A program made the translations under genes and the position numbers. DNA of 64,000 bases from Blastocladiella emersonii ATCC 22665. Its lineage: Eukaryota > Blastocladiomycota > Blastocladiomycetes > Blastocladiales > Blastocladiaceae. Where the stretch lies: contig JANHCV010000004.1 in NCBI GenBank assembly GCA_025594325.1, positions 1,922,001 to 1,986,000 on the forward strand, written 5' to 3'. The notes under the pieces are model-generated. The model was not told the origin of the DNA, did not search any database, and saw only the letters and a program-made list of their open reading frames with translations. Position 1 is the first letter of the stretch; each line of letters starts with the position of its first letter. Of the stretch, positions 31,381 to 42,500 are shown in pieces.

Positions 31381-33478
31381 AAGGACAGCCGGCTGCAGGC
31401 CACCTCCCCACCACCCTGCCCCTCGAACCCCTGTTCCCCGATCCCTCCGCATCACACACAGCGCTCTAACGCGAAAATATCGTCATGTAACCACTGCAAC
31501 AACTCGAAGCTTTGACTGAGCGCGCTCCCGAGAGGCTCCGACCCGTCACGCCTCGCCTCATCGTGTCGCACTGAGCAGGACGGCGGCGGCGTCGAGCCAG
31601 GCGCGCGAGACAGCCAACACTGGTCCCGCCCTGCGTCCCGCCCGCGCGCGAGCAGTCCTTCGCGACCCGCTCAGCCGGGCAGCCCCGCGCGCAGCCCCGC
31701 GCGAGACCAACGCCCTGGCCAACGCGGGCGCGGCGTGCGGCGTGCGGCACGGCCTTGAGCACGCTGTTCGCGGTGGCACCGCGTGCAACGTTGCCGTGGC
31801 CCTGGCGGGCGCCGCCGACCTCGCCCCGAACGGCGTCCGATCGCTCACGATCGACGCTCGCGGCCCCGGGCTCCCCGCGCTCAGCATGCGAGCCCGACGG
31901 CTTGCCCGATCAAGGAGCGGCGCATCGCGGGCCGAGACGGCGCGCAGTTGGGGCGCGGCTGTTCGCGACCCGCGCTCGCTCGCCACCGCGACGGTGAGCA
32001 GCTGAGAGGAGCGCCGGGCGCCCGGCTGGAACGTGACGGAGCGGAGGCGGCGCGTAGCGCAGGGCGAGGTCAGCTCGAGGGGACCGTCACAGAGAGGAGC
32101 GGCTGGTCTCGGAGCAGCAGCAGCGAGGGCGCACACTCGCGCCGACGCAAAGTCCCGAAAAGCACAGGGAGCGGGCGTGCTTGAAGTGACAGGCGCGTCA
32201 CGTTTTGTGGCCTCCGCCCTTTGCCGATCATCGCGGCCCGGCGGCGGGCAAGCCACCCGCCCGCCAAACAAAGGGCGAGCGCCGCCGCCCGCCCCCGCTC
32301 TCTCCCCCGCCCGCCGCCCCCTCCTCACCACAACCACACGCACCGACACGATGCCCGCCCACATCAACGCCGTCGCGCGGTCCGCGCTGCGTGGTCGCGC
32401 GTCGTGAGCGTGCCTCTGATCCGCCGCCTCTCGCTCGCCCCACGCTCGCTCCTCCGCTTGCCCCCTTCCGCCATCATGCTCGCAACCTTCCAGCCGCCGC
32501 AGTACCCTCGCTCCCTACACCAAACCGCCGCTTCCCGACTCCTCTCGGCCGTCGCCGTTCCCCTTCGCCGCTCCCCTTCACCGCGACACTCTCGCCCCGC
32601 GGTACCCGTCCCACTCGTCACGGCTCGATCTCCCTCCACTACGCTGTCTGCGCACCTACTTGGTGCTCCGCTGACGCTGGTTGATGCCGCCCTCGCCGCC
32701 GCCAACTCGCTCGTCGCCCCGTCCCGTCAACCGCCGTGCCGATCCTGACCCGTCTCGTCTCGTCTCGCTGTGTAGTGCCCGCACGAACCTCGCTCACCAA
32801 GCCCGGCCACCGTCATCGCGCCCACCCGCTGGCCTCCTTCGAATCGACTAGTCGGGCTCGCACGCGGCCGCCGTCCGGTCCTCCTCGCCGCCGCCACCCG
32901 CCGCCGAGTCCCGGCCCGACCACCGTGTCCCGGATCTCTCTCGCGGCAACGGTCTGCACACCTCTCACCAGGTCTCCCACGCGGCTTGTCTCTGACTCGT
33001 CGCGCCCCGCCTGCACCGTGTAGTCGGCTTCCGCGTGAACTCGCTCGCGCGCGCAAGGTCAACCGCGACAAGACACACGTTTTCTAGCAGGCCACGGCCA
33101 TGGTCACGGTACGCCCCCCGCGGCTTTTGCTCATCCACGACAGTCACTCACTTGCATCTTCCTCGTAGCGCTGATGATGCTGTACCCAAGCGTGCATCTC
33201 CCAAGCGCTGCAACTGTATGCCCAAGCTGATCTCCAAGAATTCCCATGGTCACGGCCGCGTGCACGCGCCGGCTCGCTGGTCGATGGCGGCCAAGCACGG
33301 TGTACTTCGGCCCTCTCGAATCGGCCGCGACATGACGCGGTCGTCGCCCTCCTACCATCTCCCGCCCTCAATGTGCCTGATGATCAATACATTTTGTTCC
33401 TCCCTATATCTTTCTCGTGGACCCTAAGCGAAGCTGGAGCGTGAGCTGGCGAACCTATATTGAATTTTTTCCTGGGCG

Positions 33479-33652
33479 TTTTGAAGGCGATAACAGCGTT
33501 TATAGCCTTCAAAAGCGTGCGCAGCCTTCAAAGGCGGGGGAGTGCTTTTGAAGGCGGGGGAGTGCTTTTGAAAGCTGGTGGGTGCCTTCAACGGCCGGAC
33601 ATGGCTTTTGAAAGCACCGCTTGCCTGCGGTGCCTTAATCGCCTTCAAAACG
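33479..33652. repeat. Minisatellite with 20-bp period, copy 2
   Basis: Two exact 20-base copies (33531-33550 and 33551-33570, AAGGCGGGGGAGTGCTTTTG) are followed by a diverged third (33571-33590). They sit in a wider block of CTTCAAA/TTTGAAGGC motifs in both orientations. It lies just downstream of family member C. Confidence 0.7.
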
Positions 33653-33779
33653 ACCAAAAAAAATCGTGATGGTTTGCGGGAGGTTACTCGTTTCGCTCCA
33701 AGTAGTTTCGCACGAATCTCAAAGAATTAAGTCGAAACATAATCGTAATGTATTGAATTCGGCGACATCAGAGCTCCGC

Positions 33780-34505
33780 TCAGTAATCGTTCTCGGGGTC
33801 CCAGCCGCCGTGCGGGACACAGTACTGGCGCTGGCAGTCCGACTCGCTGTGGCCGTCGTCGTCCCAGTGCGAGTCGTCGTCGCGGTCGCAGAGCTGAGAG
33901 GACGGCATCCGCAAGCTAAGGTCGTGGTCCAGGGAATGGCTGATGCACCAGTCCCGCGCACCCCGCTGCCGCTTGGACGTGGCCCACACGACCGACTCGG
34001 GATCGAGCTCAAAGTCGTCGCAATTCTCGTACCACCACATCAAAACGCTAGTGCGTCCGGTCCGCAGGGCGTGGCTCAGAGCGCTTTCGTATCGCAGCTC
34101 CAAACCCGAGTCCTTCCACCAGTTTAGAACTCGGAAACCGCGCTTGGCGCTCGCCGCGTCGAGTGCCGCAGCCGAGTACTTGATCTCAAGGCCCGAATCG
34201 ACCCACCGCTGCAGCGTCGTGACATGGCCGCCGGCTGCCGCGCGATCCATGGCGTGTTTCGTGTAGCGAAGCGGAAGGCCCGACTTTTTCCACCAGTCGA
34301 GGCCCTTGGGGCAGCCGCGCGCCGAGAGTTGGTTCATTGAGCACCAGGGAAGCTGAGGAATGATGGCGCGGCGGAGCAGCTCGGTCGGGTGGACAACAGA
34401 AAGGTAGGCAAGAAGCTGGTGCGGATCATCGTGTTCGAGCTGCGCAACCTCGACGAGGATGAGTTCGATGAGCTCTGCAGGAAGTCGCTTCATGGTGTGA
34501 TACAT
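33780..34505 (-). CDS. F-box/WW-ankyrin-like protein, member C (intact)
   Basis: A single exon of 241 aa, the same length as member B. It starts MYHTMKRLPAELIELILVEV (F-box-like LPxEL..xIL). Ankyrin-like repeats with Trp pairs follow, such as GLDWWKKSGLPLRYTKHAMD and VLNWWKDSGLELRYESALSH. The Trp pair is broken in the second repeat (LQRWVDSGLEIKY). The tail reads DDDSHWDDDGHSESDCQ. A conserved FELDPESVVWATSKRQRGAR block is shared almost unchanged with B, so this segment may be under selection or gene conversion. The frame is open upstream to 34610, but the ATG at 34505 is the one matching B and D. A shared upstream motif lies at 34612-34634. Confidence 0.75.
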   Translation of the reverse strand: MYHTMKRLPAELIELILVEVAQLEHDDPHQLLAYLSVVHPTELLRRAIIPQLPWCSMNQLSARGCPKGLDWWKKSGLPLRYTKHAMDRAAAGGHVTTLQRWVDSGLEIKYSAAALDAASAKRGFRVLNWWKDSGLELRYESALSHALRTGRTSVLMWWYENCDDFELDPESVVWATSKRQRGARDWCISHSLDHDLSLRMPSSQLCDRDDDSHWDDDGHSESDCQRQYCVPHGGWDPENDY

Positions 34506-34864
34506 GGGTCGTGAGTTGTTGAGCAGCAGTGGGAGAGGGTGTTGCGCGACGACGTGGAGCCAGGCCAGCACCCCGTTTCTGGCGCTTCCTTTTCCTGTCC
34601 TGTCACCCATGCCGCACGTGTGCGGCGCAACGCGAAGTTCGCGCCGAGCACGAGCTACGACGTAATCCCTGGCTGCGAGGTGCTAACGATGACCGTGAGC
34701 AGGACCGAGAGGCCTGCGTCGCCGCCAATGCAAGCGTTCAGTGAGGGCTCAGCATCGTTGCAAAGCTACGCCGTGTATCAATTGAGGCACGAAGATGTAT
34801 TGGACTATTGATACGGGATCAAGCCCGCATCGTACCATCAACTAGGCACGTCGAAAGGCAGCGC
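34506..34864. other. Intergenic region between members C and D
   Basis: Holds the presumed promoter of member C with the shared ACGTGTG(T/C)GGCGCAACGCG-type motif, and the 3' flank of member D. No gene is seen. Confidence 0.5.
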
Positions 34865-35586
34865 TTAGTCCTCGCAGTCGGAATCCGAGTCCCCGTGAAG
34901 CGAGCAGCCGGCGTCCTCGCTCTCCGACTCGCTGTGATCATCGCCATCCCAATCCGCCTCGTCCTCGTCATCGTCGACAGGGGACGGACAAGATCTGTGA
35001 CGCGGGCGTAGATTGATTCCTTGGGCGCGGCACCAGTCGAAGGCCCAGTTTTTCATGCGATCCACGCTCTCCACAATAAACTCCTTGTCGATTTCAAAGT
35101 TGAAGTCATTATCCTGCCACCATTCAAGAACATCGCCGCGATCGGCCAGAAGCGCGCCCTCGAACGCGTGCCCGTGCTTGACCTCCAAGCCCGAGTCCGA
35201 CCACCAGTACAGTACTTTGAGATTCCCTCGAGCGCTGGCGACATCGAGCGCATCCTCTGTGAACAAAACTTCGTATCCAGAGTCGAGCCACCACTGCAGG
35301 ACTTCGATGTGGCCCTCGGCTGCCGCGACGTCCATGGCATTCTCCGAGTACTCGAGGGACAGGCCCGAGTTGAGCCACCAGTCGAGTCCGCGAACGCAAG
35401 CGCGTTCCGAGAGATCGTCGAGCACCACGGCAGCTCCGGAATGATGACGCGGCGCAGTTGCTCAGATGGGCGGATCACGGAGAGATAGTCCAGCAATCCG
35501 TGCGGGTCGTCGTAATCGAGTCGCGCAACCGCGACAAGGATCATTTCAATAAGCTCTGCAGGAAGTCGTTGCATGATGTGATACAT
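34865..35586 (-). pseudogene. F-box/ankyrin-like family member D, single frameshift
   Basis: Read from 35586 (MYHIMQRLPAELIEMILVAV) the frame is family-like up to IPELPWCS near 35430. The family sequence then continues in another frame (DDLSERACVRGLDWWLNSGL) to the stop at 34865. The total of 722 nt is one base short of a 240-codon gene, so a single-base deletion near 35427 explains it. Downstream repeats are intact (VLQWWLDSGYEVLFTEDALD, VLYWWSDSGLEVKHGHAFEG), and the acidic tail ends DSDSDCED. Because there is only one lesion, an assembly error cannot be excluded. It is the most diverged of the four members. A shared upstream motif lies at 35675-35697. Confidence 0.7.
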
Positions 35587-36525
35587 GGTTCGTGTGTGCG
35601 TAAGGGTCAACGGGAGAAGCGTGCGACGGTCTCACGGATCGGCAACCGGCGCAAGCTTGCTCATCATTTGATCCGCGCGTGTGTGGCGCAACGCGACCCC
35701 GTTCAAAATACCATTAGGCACGCCCGCAAATCCGGCGGCGATCCCAGTCGTGCGCCACAAAATACTCACATGATCTCAGCCCACCTCTGACCGGCCTTTC
35801 GATTTTTTTCTCCTCCCCTCCGTCGCCCACCCCCGACCTCGGCGCTCTTCCCCTCAGCTCCCTCCCTCCCAATACAGAATTCTCCAAAATGCTCGGCACC
35901 CCATGCATCTGACTCGCGGCACCCACCACCGTCTGCCGCTTCAGCCGGCGCTGCCGGCCTCGCCGTCGACCCGCCCCTCTACCTCTCGCCGTCCCCCTAC
36001 GCTGTGTCGCTCCCTGTTGGCTCTCCTCCCACGAGCATCGTCCCTACCGCCTCCTCCCATGTCGCTCCATCCGCCCCTGACGCCGCTGATGCAGCTTCCG
36101 ATCCTTGCTCGCCGCCCCTCCCTTGCTCTACCCTGCCCTCTGAGCGCCGCCGCCGCAGTCGGCTACCACTGCTCCTTCCCCCATGGCTTTGCCCCGACCT
36201 TCGCCTACTACCCTATCGGCCTTTCCGCTCTCCCGCAGTGCGGCATCGTTCCACACGGCCACTACATGTCGCACGGTCCTGCGCCTCGCCGTCCCCGTCA
36301 ACCTACCGTTTCCGCCAACAAGTACTTTCAGTTCTGATGGCATGGGCAGCATCATGCCAGTTCTAACGTTCTCCATGGTTTGCGTAGCCTGGGCGCTCCG
36401 GAACTCAACCGCAACCCACGCGGCGGACGCCCACGCACGTCCCGATCGTCGCAGCCATCCGCGTCCCAGCCCGTCGTCGATCCCTCCCCGTCTTCCACGC
36501 CGCTGTCGGTCGCGGGCTCGCCCGC
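35587..36525. other. Intergenic region between the F-box/ankyrin cluster and the Helitron-like remnant
   Basis: Pro/Ser-coding-like, pyrimidine-rich sequence with no recognisable domain; it could be the degraded 5' part of the Helitron-like element. Confidence 0.4.
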
Positions 36526-37817
36526 GTGCCGCTCCCCGAGACGCCCGCGCCCGCGCCCTCTGTCCACCCCGAGGTGCTGCCGCTGCCCGAGTCGCCCCCG
36601 CTGTCACCGCTTCACTTTCCCGACGTGCCGCCGCCCGAGATCCCCCTGTCGCCGATCATTCTCCCCGACCTGCCGCCGCTAGATCCCCTTGCGCCGATCC
36701 CGGACGTCGTGTAGGCCGCCCTCAACGCGCGCCCGATCCGTTTCGCGTGGAAGCGGTGCGAAAACTGCACGTCCCCGCTGCTGCACCGCGTCCGCGCCAA
36801 CACCAAGGGTCCGCGCCGACGGCTCCATGACCATCAACCAGAAGTCGGTCGAGCCCGACTCCATGTGCTGCAGCAAGGACGGCGACGTGCGCGCCTTCTT
36901 CGTGGATCAGGGTGTCGTGCCCGACTGCCCGCCCGCGCTCCTCGAGCTCATCGCCCGCGAGGCGGACCTGCGCCGGTTCGCGCGCGCTCACAACTCGCGG
37001 CTCGCCATGACTGCCGTGCTCACGCCGCCGGGCGCCTGCACCAACCCGTGCGACGTGCACAACTCGCGCCTCAGGTTCTCGGTGCTGCGCGGCGCAACGT
37101 GGTACGTCGCTCGCCGCCATAGCTGCAGCCGCCGGTGGCCCTGATGCTACTTCATCATCGTCTGCCGCCGCGGGCGATGGCGCGGACGCCGCGCTGGGCG
37201 AGAGCTTCCTCGCCAACGGACTCGAGTCGCGCCGCGAAATCGAGGACGTGGCGCGCAGCGTCGGCACCGGTCTGCCGTCGTACTACATCCACGACTCGAA
37301 CGCACTCACACTCACGGAGAACCACATCTTTGTAGCTACATGGTGCGCCTGGTCAAGGCGCTCGGCGACATCCTCCAGGAGTCGAACCCGCTGGTCCGCG
37401 GCTACGTCAAGATCCGCAACATCATCAAGGACACGCGGTCCGCGGTCGAGACGCCCATCGTGCGCATCGACACGTCGCTTGGGTCCGATCCTTGACTCGG
37501 CCGCCCTCCTCGTGCCGTTTGCCCGTGCCAAGCAGAACCACCTGCCCTATGTGTTCGCGCTCAAGCTCGATGCTGGCCACCACAACGGCCGCTTCTACGA
37601 CGAGTGCATGAACGTCCTGTCGGCCGAGTACGAGCCGCTCGCGTTCCCGCTGCTGTTCCCGTTTGGGCAGCCCGGCTGGTCGCCCGAGCTCAAGAAGAAG
37701 TATGTCCTCTTCCTCGCCCGCCGCATCGCAGAGTGCGCTGTGCAAGCCGCCGCCGCGTCCGTCGCCTCGACGCGTCCTCGCCGCAGCCGTTGTCGCGACG
37801 TTCCCCATCCCCTGTAG
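36526..37817 (+). mobile_element. Degraded Helitron-like transposase N-terminal region
   Basis: Broken frames carry features of the Helitron-like N-terminal domain. A CENC motif is followed by MCCSKDGDVRAFFVDQGVVP with PPALLELIAREADLRRF and RAHNSRLAMTAVL (36.83-37.05 kb), matching the usual CC.nG.V....PP.L..L.....F....R.YNS.LAF pattern. A VRLVKALGDILQESNPLVRG segment (about 37.34-37.41 kb) matches the H.Y..L......NP.V segment. SAEYEPLAFPLLFPFGQPGW (37.62-37.68 kb) matches the hallmark YDPL.YPLLFP.G..GW. At least two frame changes and several stops separate these pieces. No HUH nuclease or helicase part is found downstream, so the copy is a fragment. It is preceded by a proline-rich frame (36526-36714). 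Helitrons move by rolling-circle replication; this one cannot. Confidence 0.6.
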
Positions 37818-38116
37818 TGGCTGCCCCAAAGCCAGCGCACCTCGCGGCTGCAACGACCGTCGTGATCTCCCGTACGGCATCGGCTGCCTCGCCGCGGGCG
37901 ACGTCCAATCAACGTCCGCATCCAGCCTTCCCTGTGTTTCTTGATACCCCCTTTACTGCTTTCTGCGGCTCCCAAGTCTCGACCATTCTCTCATAGCGCA
38001 CTCCCCGTGATACGTTGCTACTCTATGTCCACTATCAGCTTTCCCACGTGCATCGCACTCACGCGTTCAGCCACTCACATGACCGCGATTCCTGTGGCAC
38101 GTTCCACTCCCGCTGC

Positions 38117-38122
38117 CCCAAC
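38117..38122. repeat. Left target-site duplication
   Basis: CCCAAC immediately left of the inverted repeat, matched by the same hexamer at 39291-39296. Confidence 0.7.
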
Positions 38123-39290
38123 TATGGCGGCTCAAGCCCGGACACTCCTGTTCACCGTTCGTCGTTCGTCGAAACGCGTGCGCCACACCCCCGCGCGCCA
38201 AATTTGGCGTGTCTCCTGTCTCAACGCCGACACGTGAGCTGCGCGCGTCCCTTTTTTTCTCAGAGTCCACGAAGCGAGCGACCCCTGCCGTCAAAGCACA
38301 CTAAGGGAAACGAGGAATACGTGTACGGCCAGTTGCATGGCTATGAAATGTTCGACTCAGCTCAGGGTTTACGTTGACGGGCGGTTTCGTGGCAAGAAAA
38401 AGCAGAGAGCAGAGGCAGGACTTGGGCACCGCGCGTCGGACTCGCCCGTGCCCTGCTTAGACTCAGGATCGGCGGCCAGAGGGAGACCAGCGAAAAGCAA
38501 CCAGCTGGTACATGAGGATGATTTTCGTGTATTTCAACTCACTCGCGCGAGCAATGAGAGACCCCGCGCGGCGCCGATCCGGTCGCTTCGTGAGGATGGC
38601 GGGGGACAATACGCACGCGGGTACATGCGCCTTGCGCACGTACGCGGGTACGCGCGCACGCACGCGGGTACGCGCGCACGCACGCAGGCACGCAAACACG
38701 CGGCGAACGGATAGCGCGGGAACTTGCTTGCGGGATGACGGACGTGCGGCCAGACGGCGTGGAAAGCGTGTAGAAGGATGACGAACGGCGCCTGTGCCAG
38801 ATCGCTCACAAGGAAGGAAGGAAGCCCGAGGTGAGCAAGGGTCCGACGGGCGCGGGGTCCGCGAAGGGCCCGCGAACGCGACGGCGACCTTATACCACGT
38901 AGCTACAGCAAGCACGCGGCGAGCGATTTCGCGGGGATCTCAGGCAGGCGGTAGCCGCGGCCGCCAGTACGCACCCCAGTTAGCTGCTGTAGACCACCGT
39001 CCCGACCCGGTTTTCAGCGGCGCGGGGCACGAAGCGAGTGCGTCATGGGTGTGAGAGTGCATTGCATGAGGTCTAGATAGGTCAAGAGATCGAGCTGCGT
39101 CGTAATATACGCTCGCGAGCAGCTCGACAGCAGGCCCGAAAGCGTCGGTTGTTTGGCTGGCGGCCCACGTGTTATTCTGCCGCGACTCTCGGCGTCGGAG
39201 ACACGCCAAATTTGGCGCGCGGGGGTGTGGCGCACGCGTTTCGACGAACGACGAACGGTGAACAGGAGTGTCCGGGCTTGAGCCGCCATA
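38123..39290. mobile_element. Non-autonomous DNA transposon (MITE-like) with 94-bp terminal inverted repeats
   Basis: The segment is bounded by perfect inverted repeats of 94 bases: 38123-38216 on the left, beginning TATGGCGGCTCAAG, and its exact reverse complement at 39197-39290, ending CTTGAGCCGCCATA. Directly outside lie identical hexamers CCCAAC at 38117-38122 and 39291-39296, as expected for a target-site duplication. The 980-bp interior has no transposase-like frame, but contains a CACG/TACGCG-rich low-complexity run around 38635-38702. Each repeat contains the palindrome CCAAATTTGG. The perfect repeats imply recent movement or gene conversion, mobilised in trans by an unknown transposase. 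Confidence 0.85.
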
Positions 39291-39296
39291 CCCAAC
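39291..39296. repeat. Right target-site duplication
   Basis: CCCAAC immediately right of the inverted repeat, identical to 38117-38122. Confidence 0.7.
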
Positions 39297-39558
39297 CAGC
39301 CTTCCCCATGTGCCGTTGCTATTCACTGCGATCCACAAGTCTCGAGGACCCTCGCGACGCCCGATCCCCCTTACAGCAACCTCCTGTCGGGGGCGTCGCG
39401 CGAAAAAAACTTGTCTCTGCCTCGTCCGACCCGCAACCAGCATTCCTGCCGCAACGCTCACAGAGTAAGTCAAATTCGGCCACAGGTTGCGCAAAAAGGT
39501 TCTACATCTATTGAGGAACAAAAATTCAGGCAATCCGTTGCAGGACGCGGCTACGCGT

Positions 39559-42500
39559 CTACGCGGCCGTTGTGCCGGCGGCTGTCATAGTAGTCCCCGA
39601 GCACATCTCGAGAAGCGTACGTAGCGTCTGCCGCCAGTAGTGGCAGTCGACGGGAACGACGCTGTTGCAGGGTACGTGTACGACGGCGCCGACCTGTTCG
39701 TCGCACTTGGGCACGGGGTCGGTGAACGGGACGACGTTGACGGGCCACTGGGACACGGCGTCGAGCGACAGCTCGTAGTTGAGGTAGCTCATACCAAGCC
39801 CCGGCGCGGAGACGGCGACGGCAGGCACGCTGCGGCGCGCGCCGACGATGCTGGCGATCCCGCCGCCGAGACTGTGGCCCGTGACGACGACCTGGCGGCC
39901 CTGCGCCTGCAGCGCGCCGACGTACGCGTCGACCTCGGTGTAGTACAGCGCCGCGTTGAAGGCGAGGTACCGCGAAACGAACCGCACGAGCTCGGCCGTC
40001 ACGGCGCGCGGCCACAGACCGACCATGGTGCCGACGTACGTTGACGACTGGAGGAGAATTGGTGTGCTCCAGAGGTGAATGTCCTCCCACACATCAGAGG
40101 TCGTAGACGTGCCGCGGACCGCGACCACGCTGACGTTGGGCGCGGACTTGAACCGGAACTCGATGGCGCGGACGCCGACGGTATCCGTGAAGTTGGCGGC
40201 GGCGAGGACCGCGTCGTCGCGCAGGCGGGCGTTGCGCGAGATGAGGTTGGCGACGTCGGCGTCCGAGTTGAAGTAGGCCGCGCCGGACATGGTGACCATA
40301 TCGACGAGCGAGAACTGGCCGTCGCCGCCGTACCGCGCGGTGCACACGGGGAACGCGCGCGTGGCGTTGGGGAAGTTGATATTCTCGATATGGTTGACGC
40401 CCGACGCGCGGTCCGTCTCCTGCTGCTGCTGGAGCCCGACGAGGTACCCGAGGACGACGCTGACGAGGACGGTGCCGACGACGAGCGCGAGCGTCAGCAT
40501 CGCTTTCGTCGTGGCGCGCCGGAACCGCCGCCGCCCGCGCATGCTGCCACGGTTCGTCCAGAACGCGCGCCCGTCGCACATGTCGATCGACAGGTACGAC
40601 AGGACGACCAGCGTCGTCGCCGACACGGGCATGTTGAACTGGAGCACGGCGAGCGCCGCGATCGCGACGCGCCCGAGCAGCGACAGCGACAGCAGGACCG
40701 ACGCGAACCACGACGGGATCGGCGTCACGATCAGCGCCACGTCTTTTGAAAAGTACGTGATGAGGTACGCGATCAGGAGGTTGAGCCACCGCGCATCGGG
40801 CGGCGGCGGCGGCCCGCTGCTCAGGTCGATCCCGCGCTCGGCCGCCTCGTTGGCGACATCGAGCGACGCGACGGCGAGGAGACCGACGATGGTCACGACC
40901 AGCCGCGTGAACATGACGCCGAGCGGCGTCCGGTAGTTGCGCCCGTCAAAGTGCTCGTACACGGGCGTCAGGTCGATGGGGTCCGCGGACTTCGCGGCGC
41001 CGCCCTTACCCCGGCGCCGCGAGCAGCACCCCTTGAACAGGTGGCGCAGACGCAGGAACAGCAGGCCGCCGATCACGACCATGAGGATGTTGACGAGGAC
41101 CATGCGGCGGAGCTACGGGACCGGGGAAGCGTCAGTAGACGCGCCAAAAGCTGACCGAAATCGAGTCGAAGCGTACCCCGTTGAGGAAAATGATCCCAAC
41201 AAGCAACAACAGCGCGAGCCGGAGCACCTGCTCAATGATCGAGTCGGCGAGGTTGATCTCCGCGTCCTGGCCGACAGACGCGACGTACATGGCGAGTCGG
41301 CGGTCGTTGGGGACGGGCGCCTTGGCGAGGATGAGCAGGAACCGCATGGTGCGGTGCAGGCGCGCCGTCAGGTTGACGAGGAACACGACGGCGACGGCGG
41401 ACGCGATCGACGCGACCGACAGCGACGAGACCACGCCGTAGTAGCCGTAGTTGAGCGCCGCGAGAATTACCGGGATCACGATGATCACGGTGAGGAAGAC
41501 CATGTGCAGCAGGTACCGGATGTAGTCGCCCAGGTTCGCGCGCGTCTCGGCCAGCGACGCCGCCGTGTCCGCGGCAGGGACGGGCGGGGGCGGTGGCGGA
41601 GGTGGCGAAGACGGCGGGATGGCGCGGTCCGTGTCGGGGACGAGGGTGACGGTCGAGGGCGACTGGGCACGCGCGCCATCGTTGGTGGTGGTCGACGTGG
41701 GCGAAGCGAGATCCAGCGGCTCCACTTGCGGCTCCGGCTCCGGCTGAGGTTGCTGCTGCTGCCACGGCGGCGTGATAGTAGCGAGCGAGCTGAGCGATGG
41801 GATGAGGGAGTAGACCCACATGATGGCCGAAACGGTCCCGTCAACAATCACGTCGAGCAGCGTAGACGCAAACTGGCGCGGCGACGCGACAAACAGGAGC
41901 CCCCAGCTCTCGGCCGACTTGGGCCGACGGCGCGCCGACTTGGTCGCAAGCGGCGCGGTCCACAGCCAGACGAGGATCCGCAGCGCCGTCCGCAGAATCG
42001 TGCGCGAGAACCCGAGGAAGGCGAAGACGTAGAAGATCATGGCGGCGGCCGTGACGTTGAACGGCGCGGGGCTGTGGAAGGCGAGGTAGCCGACACTCAT
42101 CAGCACGCACAGCATGATGGTGAAGAAGAGCGCGAGCCCGCCGAGCAGCGCTACCGTCAGCAGCGCGTGCACGAGCCGCCGCCACACGGACACGCGGTGG
42201 AACCGGTTCGCGGCGGGCGGGCCCAGGGTCTCGCTGTGTACGAAGGACGCAAAGATGCGCGATGTCGACAGCTCGGGCGCCGACGCGTCGGGACCGCGCG
42301 ACCGGTCGAGGTCCGAGTCGAGGTATGGCGGCTCGCCGTCCGCGGCTGGAGGGAGCGGTGGAGGAAGACCGACGTGCCGCTGCTGCTGCCCTGCGGCTGC
42401 CCGCTCAGTGGCGCGCGACATGACCGACAGCGAGCGCTTGTTCAAGAGCAGCGCGCTCCGCTTGGCCTCGAGCGTGGCGGCGTCGTCGTCGGTTTGGGCG

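Larger units (their letters stand above)
31140..33779. other. Gene-poor stretch between members B and C
   Basis: Contains two 20-bp-period minisatellites (listed separately). The remainder is a very GC-rich block (31.5-33.1 kb) with many open frames but no domain. A short frame starting MPAHINAVARSAL at 32351 and splice-like sites around 33022 and 33108 hint at a spliced transcript, but I cannot support a gene. Confidence 0.45.

Noticed and set aside
32205-33427. Overlapping open frames of 100-175 codons in the GC-rich block
   Set aside because: Pro/Arg/Ser-rich in all frames with no domain, conserved motif or consistent exon structure.
38635-38702. Telomere-like or centromere repeat
   Set aside because: The TACGCG/CACG run is short, irregular and inside the transposon interior.
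41116-41143. A 28-nt intron joining the two lipase frames
   Set aside because: Too short for splicing; a 64-nt intron from a GTACGC donor (41176) to the same acceptor keeps frame and matches the local size norm.
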